A stretch of DNA of 33,622 nt from Puniceibacterium antarcticum (GTDB taxonomy: Bacteria; Pseudomonadota; Alphaproteobacteria; Rhodobacterales; Rhodobacteraceae): the NCBI RefSeq assembly GCF_002760615.1, contig NZ_AWWI01000084.1:1-33622 (forward strand), given 5' to 3'. The notes beneath the pieces were generated by a model. The model worked only from the letters and a program-made list of their open reading frames with translations, was not told the origin of the DNA and did no database searches. A program made the position numbers and the translations under genes. Shown here in pieces: positions 22,629 through 30,930 of the stretch (its first letter is position 1; each line of letters starts with the position of its first letter).

Positions 22629-24525
22629 CTTTGACCATAGTTTTTTAAGGTTGGACAGGCTTCGCGTAATGGCGCGCGGCAAACCCGTTTACGACCAAGA
22701 ATTTCACGCCGGGGTCAATATTATCCGAGGAGAGAATAGTGTTGGTAAATCCACCATTGCTGACTTCATTTTCTTTATCCTTGGAGGTGAGTTTAAGGAA
22801 TGGAAGCCGGCGACAGCACGTGTCGAAGAAGTTCAAGCTCAGATATCGACACCGCGTGGAAAGCTGTCATTAAGGCGCGAAAAGGTCGAAGGGCGGCCTC
22901 CAGTCTGGGTGTACTTCGGAGACATTGAAGCTGGCGGTGAGCACGGTATCGAAGGTTGGGAGAAGTACCCGATCTATCGCGGCCAAAGCAACTTGAGCTT
23001 CACGGAAGTTCTGTTCCGATCTATGCTTTTGCCGGAAGCGCAAAGCGATGGCGCTTCAAACATCACAAGCCACCAACTTATGCGTTTGTTGTATTCTGAT
23101 CAACGAACGCCCGCGCCCCGATTGTTTCGCTTTGAGAGCTTCGACAAGGCGACGATCAGAACGGCGGTAGGAGACCTCATCTGTGGCATCCGAGGCTTTG
23201 GCCTGTTTGAAGTTGAGCTTTCAATTCGGGAACTCGAGAGTAAGTTCGCTGCGGTTGATAGCAAATGGTCTGCATTGCTGAATTCCTTCCCCGATCAGAT
23301 CGGCGTTACCGTTTCGGCGATCGAGAGCGAAATTGACGGGCTAGAGAATAAGAAACGCAAGCTTACCGCAGAAATTGAAGGCGTTGATGACGCGGTGAGC
23401 AGCGACCAGAATGCGAGTTTCTTCAAAGACAGAAAACAGGCCATAGCAAAACTTCAAGCACTCCGCCAAAGCTTAGCTACCACATCGCGCAAGGTGGAGA
23501 GCAGCAAGCTTGAACAGATGGAGTTGAAAAGGTTTATTGATCATCTCACCCAATCACTCTTGATACTTGAAAGTGCGGAGCGAACCGCGCAGGTGCTTGG
23601 CAGTATTGAATTCTCGCATTGTCCTTCGTGCCTACAAACCCTTTCGAGTAAAGTGGATGACGACACCTGCCATTTGTGCGGGCAAGAGATTGACCAGGAG
23701 GTGTCAGCTAGCCGCTACAACTACATCCGTGTTGATATTGAGCTTCAGATCAAAGAATCGCGCCAACTTTTGGCACAAGAGCTTCAAGGCTTCAGCGACG
23801 CGAAACGGCACTATGGCAAGTTGCAGGGAAATTATGAGCAGCTCACAGCGGAATTCGCGTTGAAGTTCGAGATGAGCAATTCGCCCCGCGAAGCATTCTT
23901 GGCAGAACGGTACAGTGCGATTGGCCGGATTGATAAGGAGCTCGAACAGCTACGGCGTAGTATTCAGAGAGCGACGGAGCTAGACGAACTTTCAGCAGAA
24001 AAGGAACGCCTCAATGCAGACCTTACCCGCGCAAAAGATCAAAGAACGGCGTTGCAGAAAGCCGCAACAAGGCGTCGAAGCAGCGCTTTGCGCCTTGTAT
24101 CCTCCAAGGCTGCAGCCATTCTTCGCATGGATGACAGTGGCGCGCAGGAAGAGTTTAAGGTCGCAGACCATGTCGACCTAAGTTTTGAAGATGATGCGAT
24201 CTTGCTGGACGGTTTGGCGAATTTCTCGGAAAGCAGCAACGTCTTCCTAAAGAACGCAGCCATTCTTGGTCTCCACCTTGCGGCATGCGCGGACAAAGAC
24301 TTCTTCCACCCGAGGTTCGCCCTTTTTGACAACATTGAAGACAAGGGTATGACGCCATCACGGAGCCACCGTTTTCAGGAGCTCATTGTAAAGCTCACGA
24401 CGGAAACCCCATTACCCAACCAGGTCATATTTACGACTTCAATGATGAATCCAGAGCTTGAGTTGGACGATTACGTAATTGGCCCCCACTACACTGAGGA
24501 CAATAAGACGCTAGATTTCGGTTGA
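22621..24525 (+). CDS. Rad50/SMC-like ABC ATPase of the ABC-3C system
   Basis: A 634-aa ABC ATPase of Rad50/SMC build. Walker A is GENSVGKST (37-45). Two coiled-coil arms (about 200-320 and 360-490) flank a zinc hook with C334-P-S-C337 and C350-H-L-C353. The C-terminal lobe follows, with the likely D-loop/Walker B region FALFDNIEDKGM. In ABC-3C and Lamassu systems this subunit is the sensor, thought to clamp abnormal DNA ends or replication intermediates and then release the effector. It is the last gene of the operon and ends about 160 bp before the convergent virB6 stop. Codon use is AT-richer than in the surrounding transfer genes, consistent with separate acquisition. Confidence 0.88.
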   Translation: MTDFDHSFLRLDRLRVMARGKPVYDQEFHAGVNIIRGENSVGKSTIADFIFFILGGEFKEWKPATARVEEVQAQISTPRGKLSLRREKVEGRPPVWVYFGDIEAGGEHGIEGWEKYPIYRGQSNLSFTEVLFRSMLLPEAQSDGASNITSHQLMRLLYSDQRTPAPRLFRFESFDKATIRTAVGDLICGIRGFGLFEVELSIRELESKFAAVDSKWSALLNSFPDQIGVTVSAIESEIDGLENKKRKLTAEIEGVDDAVSSDQNASFFKDRKQAIAKLQALRQSLATTSRKVESSKLEQMELKRFIDHLTQSLLILESAERTAQVLGSIEFSHCPSCLQTLSSKVDDDTCHLCGQEIDQEVSASRYNYIRVDIELQIKESRQLLAQELQGFSDAKRHYGKLQGNYEQLTAEFALKFEMSNSPREAFLAERYSAIGRIDKELEQLRRSIQRATELDELSAEKERLNADLTRAKDQRTALQKAATRRRSSALRLVSSKAAAILRMDDSGAQEEFKVADHVDLSFEDDAILLDGLANFSESSNVFLKNAAILGLHLAACADKDFFHPRFALFDNIEDKGMTPSRSHRFQELIVKLTTETPLPNQVIFTTSMMNPELELDDYVIGPHYTEDNKTLDFG

Positions 24526-24685
24526 GCGACGTTGATGCTTTCTTTGGCAAAACCGCTTCAACGATCAGGGCTGTTGACGATGTTTTCTAGACATTTTGCT
24601 GCAAGCTAGCGTACCTACCAAATGACAGCTTCGACGAGTCGCAACGCGGCGACCTCGGTGCCGAATGGATGGTCGCTTTGGTCTG

Positions 24686-25762
24686 TCACCGTCGACCAAG
24701 TCGTGCCAGTCTCGCAAGCTGCGCCAGCATTTTTGATCCCGAGTCTGCGGATCCTGTGCTTCCTCCGGAACCCTTCTGCCCCATGCCTTGCCTTGCAGGC
24801 ATCTGCTGCACGCCAAAGAACTGCCGCGCCCTGAGGGCTGCGTATTCTGTGCCGCTCGCACCGCCGATCAGATAGCGGTTGTAGGCTTGCTGGCTGCCCA
24901 TCGCTGCGCGGGCAAAGCTGTAGCCGCCGCCGAGGCCACCGGAGAGGGCGGGCATCATGATGTTGCCGGAAATCGCGCGGACGATGAAGGGTGTTGCGAT
25001 TATGAACCCTTTGGCCATGAGCACCATCATAAAGAAGGGTATGAGCGCGCCGATGTTGGAAGCCCCTTCCGGATCACCCAACTCGCCTATGAGAGCCGAG
25101 GCCACCCCGGTGATGGTCGCGAAGACCCCTGCGACCACGATAGGGTAGATCGCAAATGAGATAAGCGCGGATAACCAGCGCGCGAAATAATCCTTGGTGA
25201 CCTCGAAGAGGGTCAGGAAAATCATCACCGGGGCGATCCCGATCAGAAGCGCGATCATCAATCGGGAGGCCACGAGGATGAAGGCGGCCAGTCCGCCGAG
25301 GATCGAGAGCAGAAGCACACCGACGATGTCGAGCATGGCGCCAGCCATCCAGTTCAGCTCGGACCCGGCAGCGTTCAGATAGTCGCCCAGCTCCGCGATC
25401 AGCCGGTCGAATTCTTCGGCGAAAGTTCCAGAGGGTCCCGGACTGCCGCCGCCGACCGAGGCCACCAGCGCGCCCGCGATACTGTCGATCCCATAGAGAA
25501 TGGCAGACGAGAACGCGTTGAACTGCATCCAATTGGTCGCGAATATCCCGATGAGCCCGATCTTGACCGCGAGCCAGAAGGCCGTGTGCCCATCCATGGC
25601 CCGATATTGATAGATCATGTTGATGCCGACGAGAATCACCACCAGCGTTGTCCCCAAAACCAGGAGCGTGCCGACTGTTGCCGCAACCGCACCAAACTGG
25701 GTTTCGGCAGCGGTATCGAGATAGGATTGGGAGGTTTCAACGAAATAGGTGACGACGCTCAT
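24686..25762 (-). CDS. virB6: VirB6/TrbL-family T4SS channel protein
   Basis: A 358-aa polytopic inner-membrane protein forming part of the translocation channel. Hydrophobic segments include AATVGTLLVLGTTLVVILVG, then VKIGLIGIFATNWMQF, VGVLLLSILGGLAAFILVAS and LISFAIYPIVVAGVFATITG. The highly conserved VirB6 core RLMIALLIGIAPVMIFLTLFEVTKDYFARW is present. The tail is Gly/Ser-rich and cytoplasmic. It is the last gene of the minus-strand T4SS operon, 12 nt after the Cys-containing periplasmic protein gene. Its stop faces the ABC-3C operon across about 160 bp in which I see no clear terminator. Placing virB6 last differs from the Agrobacterium virB order. Confidence 0.88.
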   Translation of the reverse strand: MSVVTYFVETSQSYLDTAAETQFGAVAATVGTLLVLGTTLVVILVGINMIYQYRAMDGHTAFWLAVKIGLIGIFATNWMQFNAFSSAILYGIDSIAGALVASVGGGSPGPSGTFAEEFDRLIAELGDYLNAAGSELNWMAGAMLDIVGVLLLSILGGLAAFILVASRLMIALLIGIAPVMIFLTLFEVTKDYFARWLSALISFAIYPIVVAGVFATITGVASALIGELGDPEGASNIGALIPFFMMVLMAKGFIIATPFIVRAISGNIMMPALSGGLGGGYSFARAAMGSQQAYNRYLIGGASGTEYAALRARQFFGVQQMPARQGMGQKGSGGSTGSADSGSKMLAQLARLARLGRR

Positions 25763-25774
25763 CGGGGATCAGCC

Positions 25775-26194
25775 TTACCAATTGCCCGCGGCTTCGCAGA
25801 TGGCCTTGGCGGCAGGGCGGGCGGCGTTGGCGCGGCGGTTGTAGGCGTCCGAGGCCTGCAGCATCTCCCATCGTTCGTCACTCGCGTGGACCTCGCGAAA
25901 CATCGCCTCGGCATCGTCCCAGGACGGGAACCGGATCTCGCAATCGCAGCTGCCAGTCTCGACGATGCGCTCAAGGTTTTGGGCACGGTAGATGTCTTGG
26001 ACCAGCACGCGCTGATAGGCTTGGCGCAGGGGGATTTCTTGCATCCAGCTGAGTTCAGTGGGGCGGTCCGGACAGACATCGAAGCGGCGCTCCAAGGTAG
26101 GGACTAGGTCGCGCTCGGCGAACGCGGGGGTGAACGTCAGGCTGAGGCCGAGGGCGAGCGCAGCCAGGATGAGGCGAAACCGCGTCACTCTCAT
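25775..26194 (-). CDS. Periplasmic Cys-containing hypothetical protein of the T4SS operon
   Basis: A 139-aa protein with a clear signal peptide (MRVTRFRLILAALALGLSL, cleavage likely after AFA, near residue 26). The mature part has four cysteines (FDVCPDRP, TGSCDCEIRF, KAICEAA), which suggests two disulfides, and a helical end (SDAYNRRANAARPAAKAI). I do not recognise a family. Its start overlaps the DUF4177 gene stop as ATGA and it precedes virB6, so it is surely coexpressed with the T4SS. A role as periplasmic accessory or pilus-associated factor is inferred from position only. Confidence 0.7.
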   Translation of the reverse strand: MRVTRFRLILAALALGLSLTFTPAFAERDLVPTLERRFDVCPDRPTELSWMQEIPLRQAYQRVLVQDIYRAQNLERIVETGSCDCEIRFPSWDDAEAMFREVHASDERWEMLQASDAYNRRANAARPAAKAICEAAGNW

Positions 26195-26385
26195 GCCGTG
26201 ACTCCAGCGGCTGTGGTCTCACGCTTCAGGAAGACCGTGTGTCCCACATTGGCGAATTCCGAGGAGCTGATCGACACCACCTCCCAGCCTTCCGCACCTT
26301 TGGCATTCAGGCTGGCTTGCATGTCGGCAAGGCTGCTTTTGCGGGTCATGGGAAAGGACAGGATAACGTATTCAAAGGTCTTCAT
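26191..26385 (-). CDS. DUF4177-like small protein in the T4SS operon
   Basis: A 64-aa protein that matches the DUF4177 pattern: KTFEYVILSFPMT at the start, LNAKGAEGWEVVSISS in the middle and VFLKRE near the end. No signal peptide; cytosolic. It is joined to virB11 upstream and to the periplasmic protein gene downstream by ATGA overlaps. DUF4177 proteins have no defined function and are not core T4SS parts. Its fixed position suggests a modulator of the ATPase or channel, but this is speculation. Confidence 0.7.
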   Translation of the reverse strand: MKTFEYVILSFPMTRKSSLADMQASLNAKGAEGWEVVSISSSEFANVGHTVFLKRETTAAGVTA

Positions 26386-27368
26386 AGGGAAGTTCCAATC
26401 TCATTAGCGCCGGGGAGGTAGAATTCCGTGATGCCGCGTTTGCCGTCATGCCGGCCTGCCTGGATGATCACATCGATCGAATTCTCGATGTATTGGATCA
26501 TGTCGGCATAGGTCATCGGGATCTCGGTCTTCAGTGCTGCGATCGCAAGCCGCTGCACGGCCAATTGCGGGGTTTCGGCATGCAGCGTGGTCATGGACCC
26601 GCCGTGGCCGGTGTTGATGGCTTCCAGAAAGGTCATGGCCTCCTTGCCGCGCACTTCGCCCAGGATGATCCGGTCGGGGCGCATGCGCAGCGTGGCGGTG
26701 AGAAGCACATCGGCGGTCTGGAATTCCGCGTCGCGATTGGCGATGAGGGTCACTGCATTTGGCTGGGTCGGCAGCAGCTCGGCGGCTTCTTCGATGGTCA
26801 CGATGCGTTCCTCGGATGGCACGTGAGATAGGATCTTGCGCGCGGCGACGGTCTTGCCAGTGGAGGTGCCACCCGAGACGATCATGTTGAGTTTGTTCTC
26901 GACGCAGAAGGCGAGCGCATCATCGATCAAACCCGCGGCCACCACTGCGCGCAAGGCGCGCTTTTTTTCGACGCGCAGGTCTTCGAGCTTGCGTTCTTTG
27001 CCATAAAGAAAATCGAGCGCAATGCCCTCGAGCGGCAGGCTCGAGAAGAACCGCAAGCTGATCGACATGGCCGAGAGCACGGCGGGCGGGGTGATGACCT
27101 GTGCGCGGATCGGGCGACCCTTGTAGGTGATCGATACCGAGACCATGGGGCGGTCCTTGCTCATCGTGGTATTGGCAGAGGAGGCGATCTGGTTGCCGAG
27201 GTCCCTGACCTGAACGCCCGTCAGCCTTTGATCCAGCGCGCGCATGAAGTGATCGCCCTGGAATTCTCCCCAGCAGGTCCCGTCGGGGTTGATGCAGATC
27301 TCGATGACATCGTCGCGGGCGGCGGCGTCGATCCGGTCGAGCGAGGTTTCGAGATAGCTCAGCGACAT
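26382..27368 (-). CDS. virB11: VirB11 secretion ATPase
   Basis: A 328-aa hexameric cytoplasmic ATPase powering pilus assembly and transfer. The N-terminal domain covers residues 1-145. Walker A is GGTSTGKT (166-173), Walker B is RIILGEVRG (233-241), and the His box is NTGHGGSMTTLHA (252-264). ATG 27368 (MSLSYLETSL) starts 4 nt after the virB10 stop. An in-frame extension to 27494 would run into virB10 and gives a Ser/Arg-rich non-family sequence, so it is rejected. The final bases overlap the DUF4177 start as ATGA. Confidence 0.95.
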   Translation of the reverse strand: MSLSYLETSLDRIDAAARDDVIEICINPDGTCWGEFQGDHFMRALDQRLTGVQVRDLGNQIASSANTTMSKDRPMVSVSITYKGRPIRAQVITPPAVLSAMSISLRFFSSLPLEGIALDFLYGKERKLEDLRVEKKRALRAVVAAGLIDDALAFCVENKLNMIVSGGTSTGKTVAARKILSHVPSEERIVTIEEAAELLPTQPNAVTLIANRDAEFQTADVLLTATLRMRPDRIILGEVRGKEAMTFLEAINTGHGGSMTTLHAETPQLAVQRLAIAALKTEIPMTYADMIQYIENSIDVIIQAGRHDGKRGITEFYLPGANEIGTSL

Positions 27369-27372
27369 GGGC

Positions 27373-28752
27373 TCAGAATATCTCCAGATCGCGGTCGACC
27401 ATGACCGTGACGCGGGCGCCCTGGTCGACATAGATGACGGGGCCGATAGAGAGGTAATCGCCGATGACGCTGTCCGTCGCATCTGCCAGATCATCGCCTA
27501 CGTCTTCGAGAACGTCGGCGGCAGTCTCATCCTGGACCTCGGAGGCGGCGGCACTGGGTGCCGCGGAAATCAGCGAGATCAGGGCGGCAGACCCGAAACG
27601 CTCGGCAAAGCGCGTGTCCACGAAACCCGTGACACCGGAACGTCCCAGTTCATCGCCCCCGAATGAGCTGATCTGGACGGTCTGGCCCGCGGGCAGGATG
27701 ATCCGGTCCCAGGCGATCGTGACGCGGCGCTGCGCGATATCGACGCCAGCGCGGTAGCGCCCGACGAGACGGGATCCGCGGGGGATCAAGAGGCGCGCGC
27801 CATCGACGCTGTAGACATCCTCGGACACCACGGCACGGGTCTGGCCGGGCAGGGAGCTGTCAAGGGCGGTTTCCATGACGGCCTGGATCATGGTGCCCTG
27901 GATGATGGTGTTGGAAGGATTGGCGATCACCTCGGCCTGCGTCACGGTGGAGGGCAGCGCACCGTTCAGCACGAAATCCGTCACCTCGCCAAAAGTGCGT
28001 TCGGTCAGAGCCGTTTCATTCGCTCCGGACGTGCCGCCAAACGCGATGGTGGGCGAGGCGATGCGCCGCTCCTGGAAGGCGCGTTCCTCCGCGGCGCGGC
28101 GCTCCAGCTCGGCCATGCGCCGGGCTTCTTCCTCGCGGCGCAGTCGCTCTTGCTCGCGTGCGCGCAGCTCATCTTCCGTGGGGCCCGCTGGGGCGGGTTG
28201 CGGTCGGCTGGCCTCGAGTTGGGCCAATTCCAGATCCATGCGGAGTTGTTCAAGACTTCGATCCCGCGCCGTCAGTTCGGCCTGAAATCGTTGCTGTGCT
28301 GCTTCCGAGGCGGCTTGTAGCGCCGCGATCTGAGCAGTCAGCGCGTCAATTGCCTCTGCGGCGGCGGTGTCTTCCTCGACAACTGGTTCAGGGGCGTTGC
28401 GCAACTCCTCGATCTGGGCCTGCAGGGCGGTGATCTGCGCCAGAAGCTCCGCGTTGGGCTCGACGGGGTCTGGTCCGACGAACACAACCTCGGGCTCGGG
28501 CGGGGGCAAGGTCTCGATAGCGCCAAAGCCGTCCCCTTCGTTTTGGAAGACGTCCGGGGTGGCCGTCGGTAAGGCTTCCTCTTCGTCGGGCTGTGAGAGG
28601 AGATAAAGCAGGGCACCACCCGCGCCGATGACGAGGATCACGATCAGCGCGAGAAGGGGCGACCGGCGCTGCGCCGCCGTGGGGGCGCGGGCACTGCCTT
28701 TCTCCAGGGCGGCGAGGCGCCTTTCCAGCTCGGTGTTCTCGGTATCGCTCAT
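27373..28752 (-). CDS. virB10: VirB10/TrbI T4SS core protein
   Basis: A 459-aa protein spanning both membranes as part of the core complex. A short cytoplasmic N-terminus is followed by a membrane segment (LLALIVILVIGAGGALLYLL, about residues 32-51). A Pro/Glu-rich linker and a long coiled coil (about 100-240, many Ala/Glu/Gln) come next. The C-terminal TrbI/VirB10 domain begins near 300 (NTIIQGTMIQAVMETALDSS, LIPRGSRLVGRY, VTIAWDRIILPAGQT, ISSFGGDELGRSG). ATG 28752 (MSDTENTELERR) overlaps the virB9 stop as ATGA; the longer frame to 28818 is an out-of-place reading within virB9. Confidence 0.95.
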   Translation of the reverse strand: MSDTENTELERRLAALEKGSARAPTAAQRRSPLLALIVILVIGAGGALLYLLSQPDEEEALPTATPDVFQNEGDGFGAIETLPPPEPEVVFVGPDPVEPNAELLAQITALQAQIEELRNAPEPVVEEDTAAAEAIDALTAQIAALQAASEAAQQRFQAELTARDRSLEQLRMDLELAQLEASRPQPAPAGPTEDELRAREQERLRREEEARRMAELERRAAEERAFQERRIASPTIAFGGTSGANETALTERTFGEVTDFVLNGALPSTVTQAEVIANPSNTIIQGTMIQAVMETALDSSLPGQTRAVVSEDVYSVDGARLLIPRGSRLVGRYRAGVDIAQRRVTIAWDRIILPAGQTVQISSFGGDELGRSGVTGFVDTRFAERFGSAALISLISAAPSAAASEVQDETAADVLEDVGDDLADATDSVIGDYLSIGPVIYVDQGARVTVMVDRDLEIF

Positions 28753-29444
28753 GAGGTGGCCTCCGCGGGCGGGATCGCCTCGATGCAGACCACCTCTTCG
28801 CCAAGTCGCAGGATCCATTGGCGGTTCACGCCGCTGACGCGGATCACGCCGTCTTCAGGGGTTTGCGTGTTGACCGTGCGTTCACGGCCGCCCGCGTAGC
28901 GGAAGATCGCTGGCACAGGTGCGTTTCTCGGAAACGCGAAATACGTGAAGGTCCCATCATCCCAGATGCGGGTTGGCGTGAACTCGGTCCGCGCGCTGGC
29001 ACCGTAATTGTAGTTCGGCGCTTGGGCCGCGATGGCCCGTGTAGGGCGCGCATCTTCGTCCGGATAGCGGAACTGCACCACGTAGAAGGTCGGGCTGCGA
29101 ACCTCCTGGACGTTGAAATAGTAGCTGCGCCGGTTGGTGTAGACCGTCACATTGGTATGGACGCCGCGCGCGACAGGCTTGATCGCGAAGGCCTGGCCGC
29201 CCGGCACGCCATCGATCTCAAACCCTTCCGTGTCGCCCGCGATGATCGAGCGGATGCTTTCACCCTCGCCAAACTCGATGGTGGTGACATGGGTGAGCGA
29301 GACGCTGATGAGGTAGACCTGACCTTCTTGATATGTTGCCAGCCGCACGCGATTGTCATTTGGGCCACCGCGCGGGATCGCTTCGGCAAAGGCAAGGCTG
29401 GGCAGCAGGGCAATCCCGAGTACAAGCAGTCTGAACACAAGCAC
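28749..29444 (-). CDS. virB9: VirB9/TrbG T4SS outer core protein
   Basis: A 231-aa periplasmic/outer-membrane core component. Signal peptide MLVFRLLVLGIALLPSLAFA. The N-terminal domain has NDNRVRLATYQEGQVYLISV and FGEGESIRSIIAGDTEGF. The C-terminal beta domain has ARTEFTPTRIWDDGTFTYFAF and VNRQWILRLGEEVVCIEA. It normally pairs with VirB7 and VirB10; a VirB7-like lipoprotein is encoded upstream in this operon but not adjacent. It starts 2 nt after the virB8 stop. Confidence 0.93.
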   Translation of the reverse strand: MLVFRLLVLGIALLPSLAFAEAIPRGGPNDNRVRLATYQEGQVYLISVSLTHVTTIEFGEGESIRSIIAGDTEGFEIDGVPGGQAFAIKPVARGVHTNVTVYTNRRSYYFNVQEVRSPTFYVVQFRYPDEDARPTRAIAAQAPNYNYGASARTEFTPTRIWDDGTFTYFAFPRNAPVPAIFRYAGGRERTVNTQTPEDGVIRVSGVNRQWILRLGEEVVCIEAIPPAEATS

Positions 29445-29446
29445 GG

Positions 29447-30103
29447 TCAGTTCTCCAATCTGTCGGAGCGGATGGAATATTCGAGCACGGTGAAGCCGAA
29501 GGGGTTGGTCCAGACCTCATCGATGGACCGGCGGGTCTCGGGACGGAACTCGAAGAGAAGCGTGGCGGTGAAGAGCCCGGTCTGGGTGCCGCCCAACGAT
29601 GTCAGACGCTTGCGCAGGCGCACGGTGGCGCGGTTGGTTCCGATCCGGTTGATGCTGAGGATTTCCACGTCGAGCCTGGCATTGGGGCCATAGACGGTCG
29701 GTGGATAGTTCTCATTTGCGCTGTTCCAGATCTGGCGCAGCCCGCTCTCGGCGGCCCCGTCCGAGCGGCGCAGGACGCTGCGGATGCGCAGATCGTTGTC
29801 GAGCTGGTTGTAGACCTCGCGGTCGGTCACGTAGCGGAAGACCTCCGCCTCGATGATCGCCTGGTTGGCAGTCACCGAGGAAGCGCCCACCGAGGCTTCG
29901 GGGAGTGCAAAGCCGGTGGCGGGATCATAGGGGACAACGACGGGGGGCGGGTCGACATCGAGGATCGAGACAGCCGCGGCACTCAGACAACCGATGATGC
30001 CGAAGACAAGGCCCATCAGGCCAAGGCGTTGCCAGAGCCGTTCGCGGCGCAGGGCACCGTAGACCAGTTCTTCCTCGATGATTTCTTGTTCAGTCGCCAC
30101 CAT
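29447..30103 (-). CDS. virB8: VirB8 T4SS inner-membrane protein
   Basis: A 218-aa bitopic protein with a short cytoplasmic N-terminus, one membrane segment (LGLMGLVFGIIGCLSAAAVSIL, about residues 27-48) and a periplasmic NTF2-like domain. That domain includes EAEVFRYVTDREVYN and ENYPPTVYGPNARLDVEILS, and ends FEFRPETRRSIDEVWTNPFGF. It nucleates assembly of the inner-membrane complex. It lies between virB5 and virB9, the standard order. Confidence 0.93.
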   Translation of the reverse strand: MVATEQEIIEEELVYGALRRERLWQRLGLMGLVFGIIGCLSAAAVSILDVDPPPVVVPYDPATGFALPEASVGASSVTANQAIIEAEVFRYVTDREVYNQLDNDLRIRSVLRRSDGAAESGLRQIWNSANENYPPTVYGPNARLDVEILSINRIGTNRATVRLRKRLTSLGGTQTGLFTATLLFEFRPETRRSIDEVWTNPFGFTVLEYSIRSDRLEN

Positions 30104-30117
30104 TCATGCCCCCGCGA

Positions 30118-30930
30118 TTACTCGGCCCGCAGGTCCGGCAAGGTGAAATCCATGAAGCGCTGCTCTTCGGCGATGGTGGCGGCATCGATCACGCCGCCGG
30201 TGCCATCGCCCACGGTTTGAATCGCTTCCAGCTGCCACATCGCCACGAGGGCGATGGCCAATTCAGCTGTCACGCGCGTGTTGAGATCGACGCTTTGCTT
30301 GAGCTCTTCCATGTCGTCGATGAGCGCGACAAGGCGGTCGACCCGCTCGAGCGATTGGCCGGCATCTTCATAGCTGTTCTGGGCGGCGGCTGAGACGAGC
30401 GCGCCGGTTGTTGCCTGCGTGGCCACACGGTTGGCCCCGGGATTGCCGCTGGTGGCCATTTCCGAGAGCGTGTCTTCATCGAAGCCGAGATCGGCCAGCA
30501 CCCGGTCCATCTGGGTTTCGATCTCCCCCGCGCCGGAGCCCGAGAGGCCCGAGAAATCCCCAGTCTTGATCGCCTCAATCGTGGCGAGGATGTCCCCGAA
30601 CTCCTGGTCGAGCAGACCGTTCAATTCATCTTCCATTTCCGTCCGGATGATTTCTGGAAGCTCGGCAAGGCGGGTGAGGGCCTCGTAGGTTCGTTGCAGC
30701 TCCGCGAGTTGGTCCGTGAGAAGGCCGAGCTGTTCGCGGAGCTGCGTCAGCTGCTCGTTCTGCAGGATCTCGTCTTCGATCATCTGCCGGAGCTGCTGGA
30801 TGTTTTGCGCGATATTCTGGGTGTCGACGACGGGTACACCTTGTGCTGCGGCAGGGGGTAGGGCGCTGAACTGCAAGCCAACGCCAAGTGTCGTGGCCAA
30901 AGCTGTCCTCAAGAGCAGATGTCCCATCAT
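30118..30930 (-). CDS. virB5: VirB5-like pilus-tip / T4SS periplasmic protein
   Basis: A 270-aa exported protein: signal peptide about residues 1-29 (ending PPAAAQ), then long amphipathic helices (NIQQLRQMIEDEILQNEQLTQLREQ, LQRTYEALTRLAELPEII), the VirB5 pattern. VirB5 forms the tip of the T4SS pilus. Its last ~60 residues (SVDLNTRVTAELAIALVAM ... EEQRFMDFTLPD) resemble the C-terminus of the VirB1 protein encoded just upstream. Its ATG overlaps the virB1 stop as ATGA. Confidence 0.85.
   Translation of the reverse strand: MMGHLLLRTALATTLGVGLQFSALPPAAAQGVPVVDTQNIAQNIQQLRQMIEDEILQNEQLTQLREQLGLLTDQLAELQRTYEALTRLAELPEIIRTEMEDELNGLLDQEFGDILATIEAIKTGDFSGLSGSGAGEIETQMDRVLADLGFDEDTLSEMATSGNPGANRVATQATTGALVSAAAQNSYEDAGQSLERVDRLVALIDDMEELKQSVDLNTRVTAELAIALVAMWQLEAIQTVGDGTGGVIDAATIAEEQRFMDFTLPDLRAE

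Noticed and set aside
20695-24685. Transposon or IS carrying the ABC-3C genes
   Set aside because: No transposase, terminal inverted repeats or target duplication could be seen at either edge.
27369-27494. N-terminal extension of VirB11
   Set aside because: The added sequence is Ser/Arg/Met-rich, lies inside virB10 and precedes a well-placed ATG at 27368.
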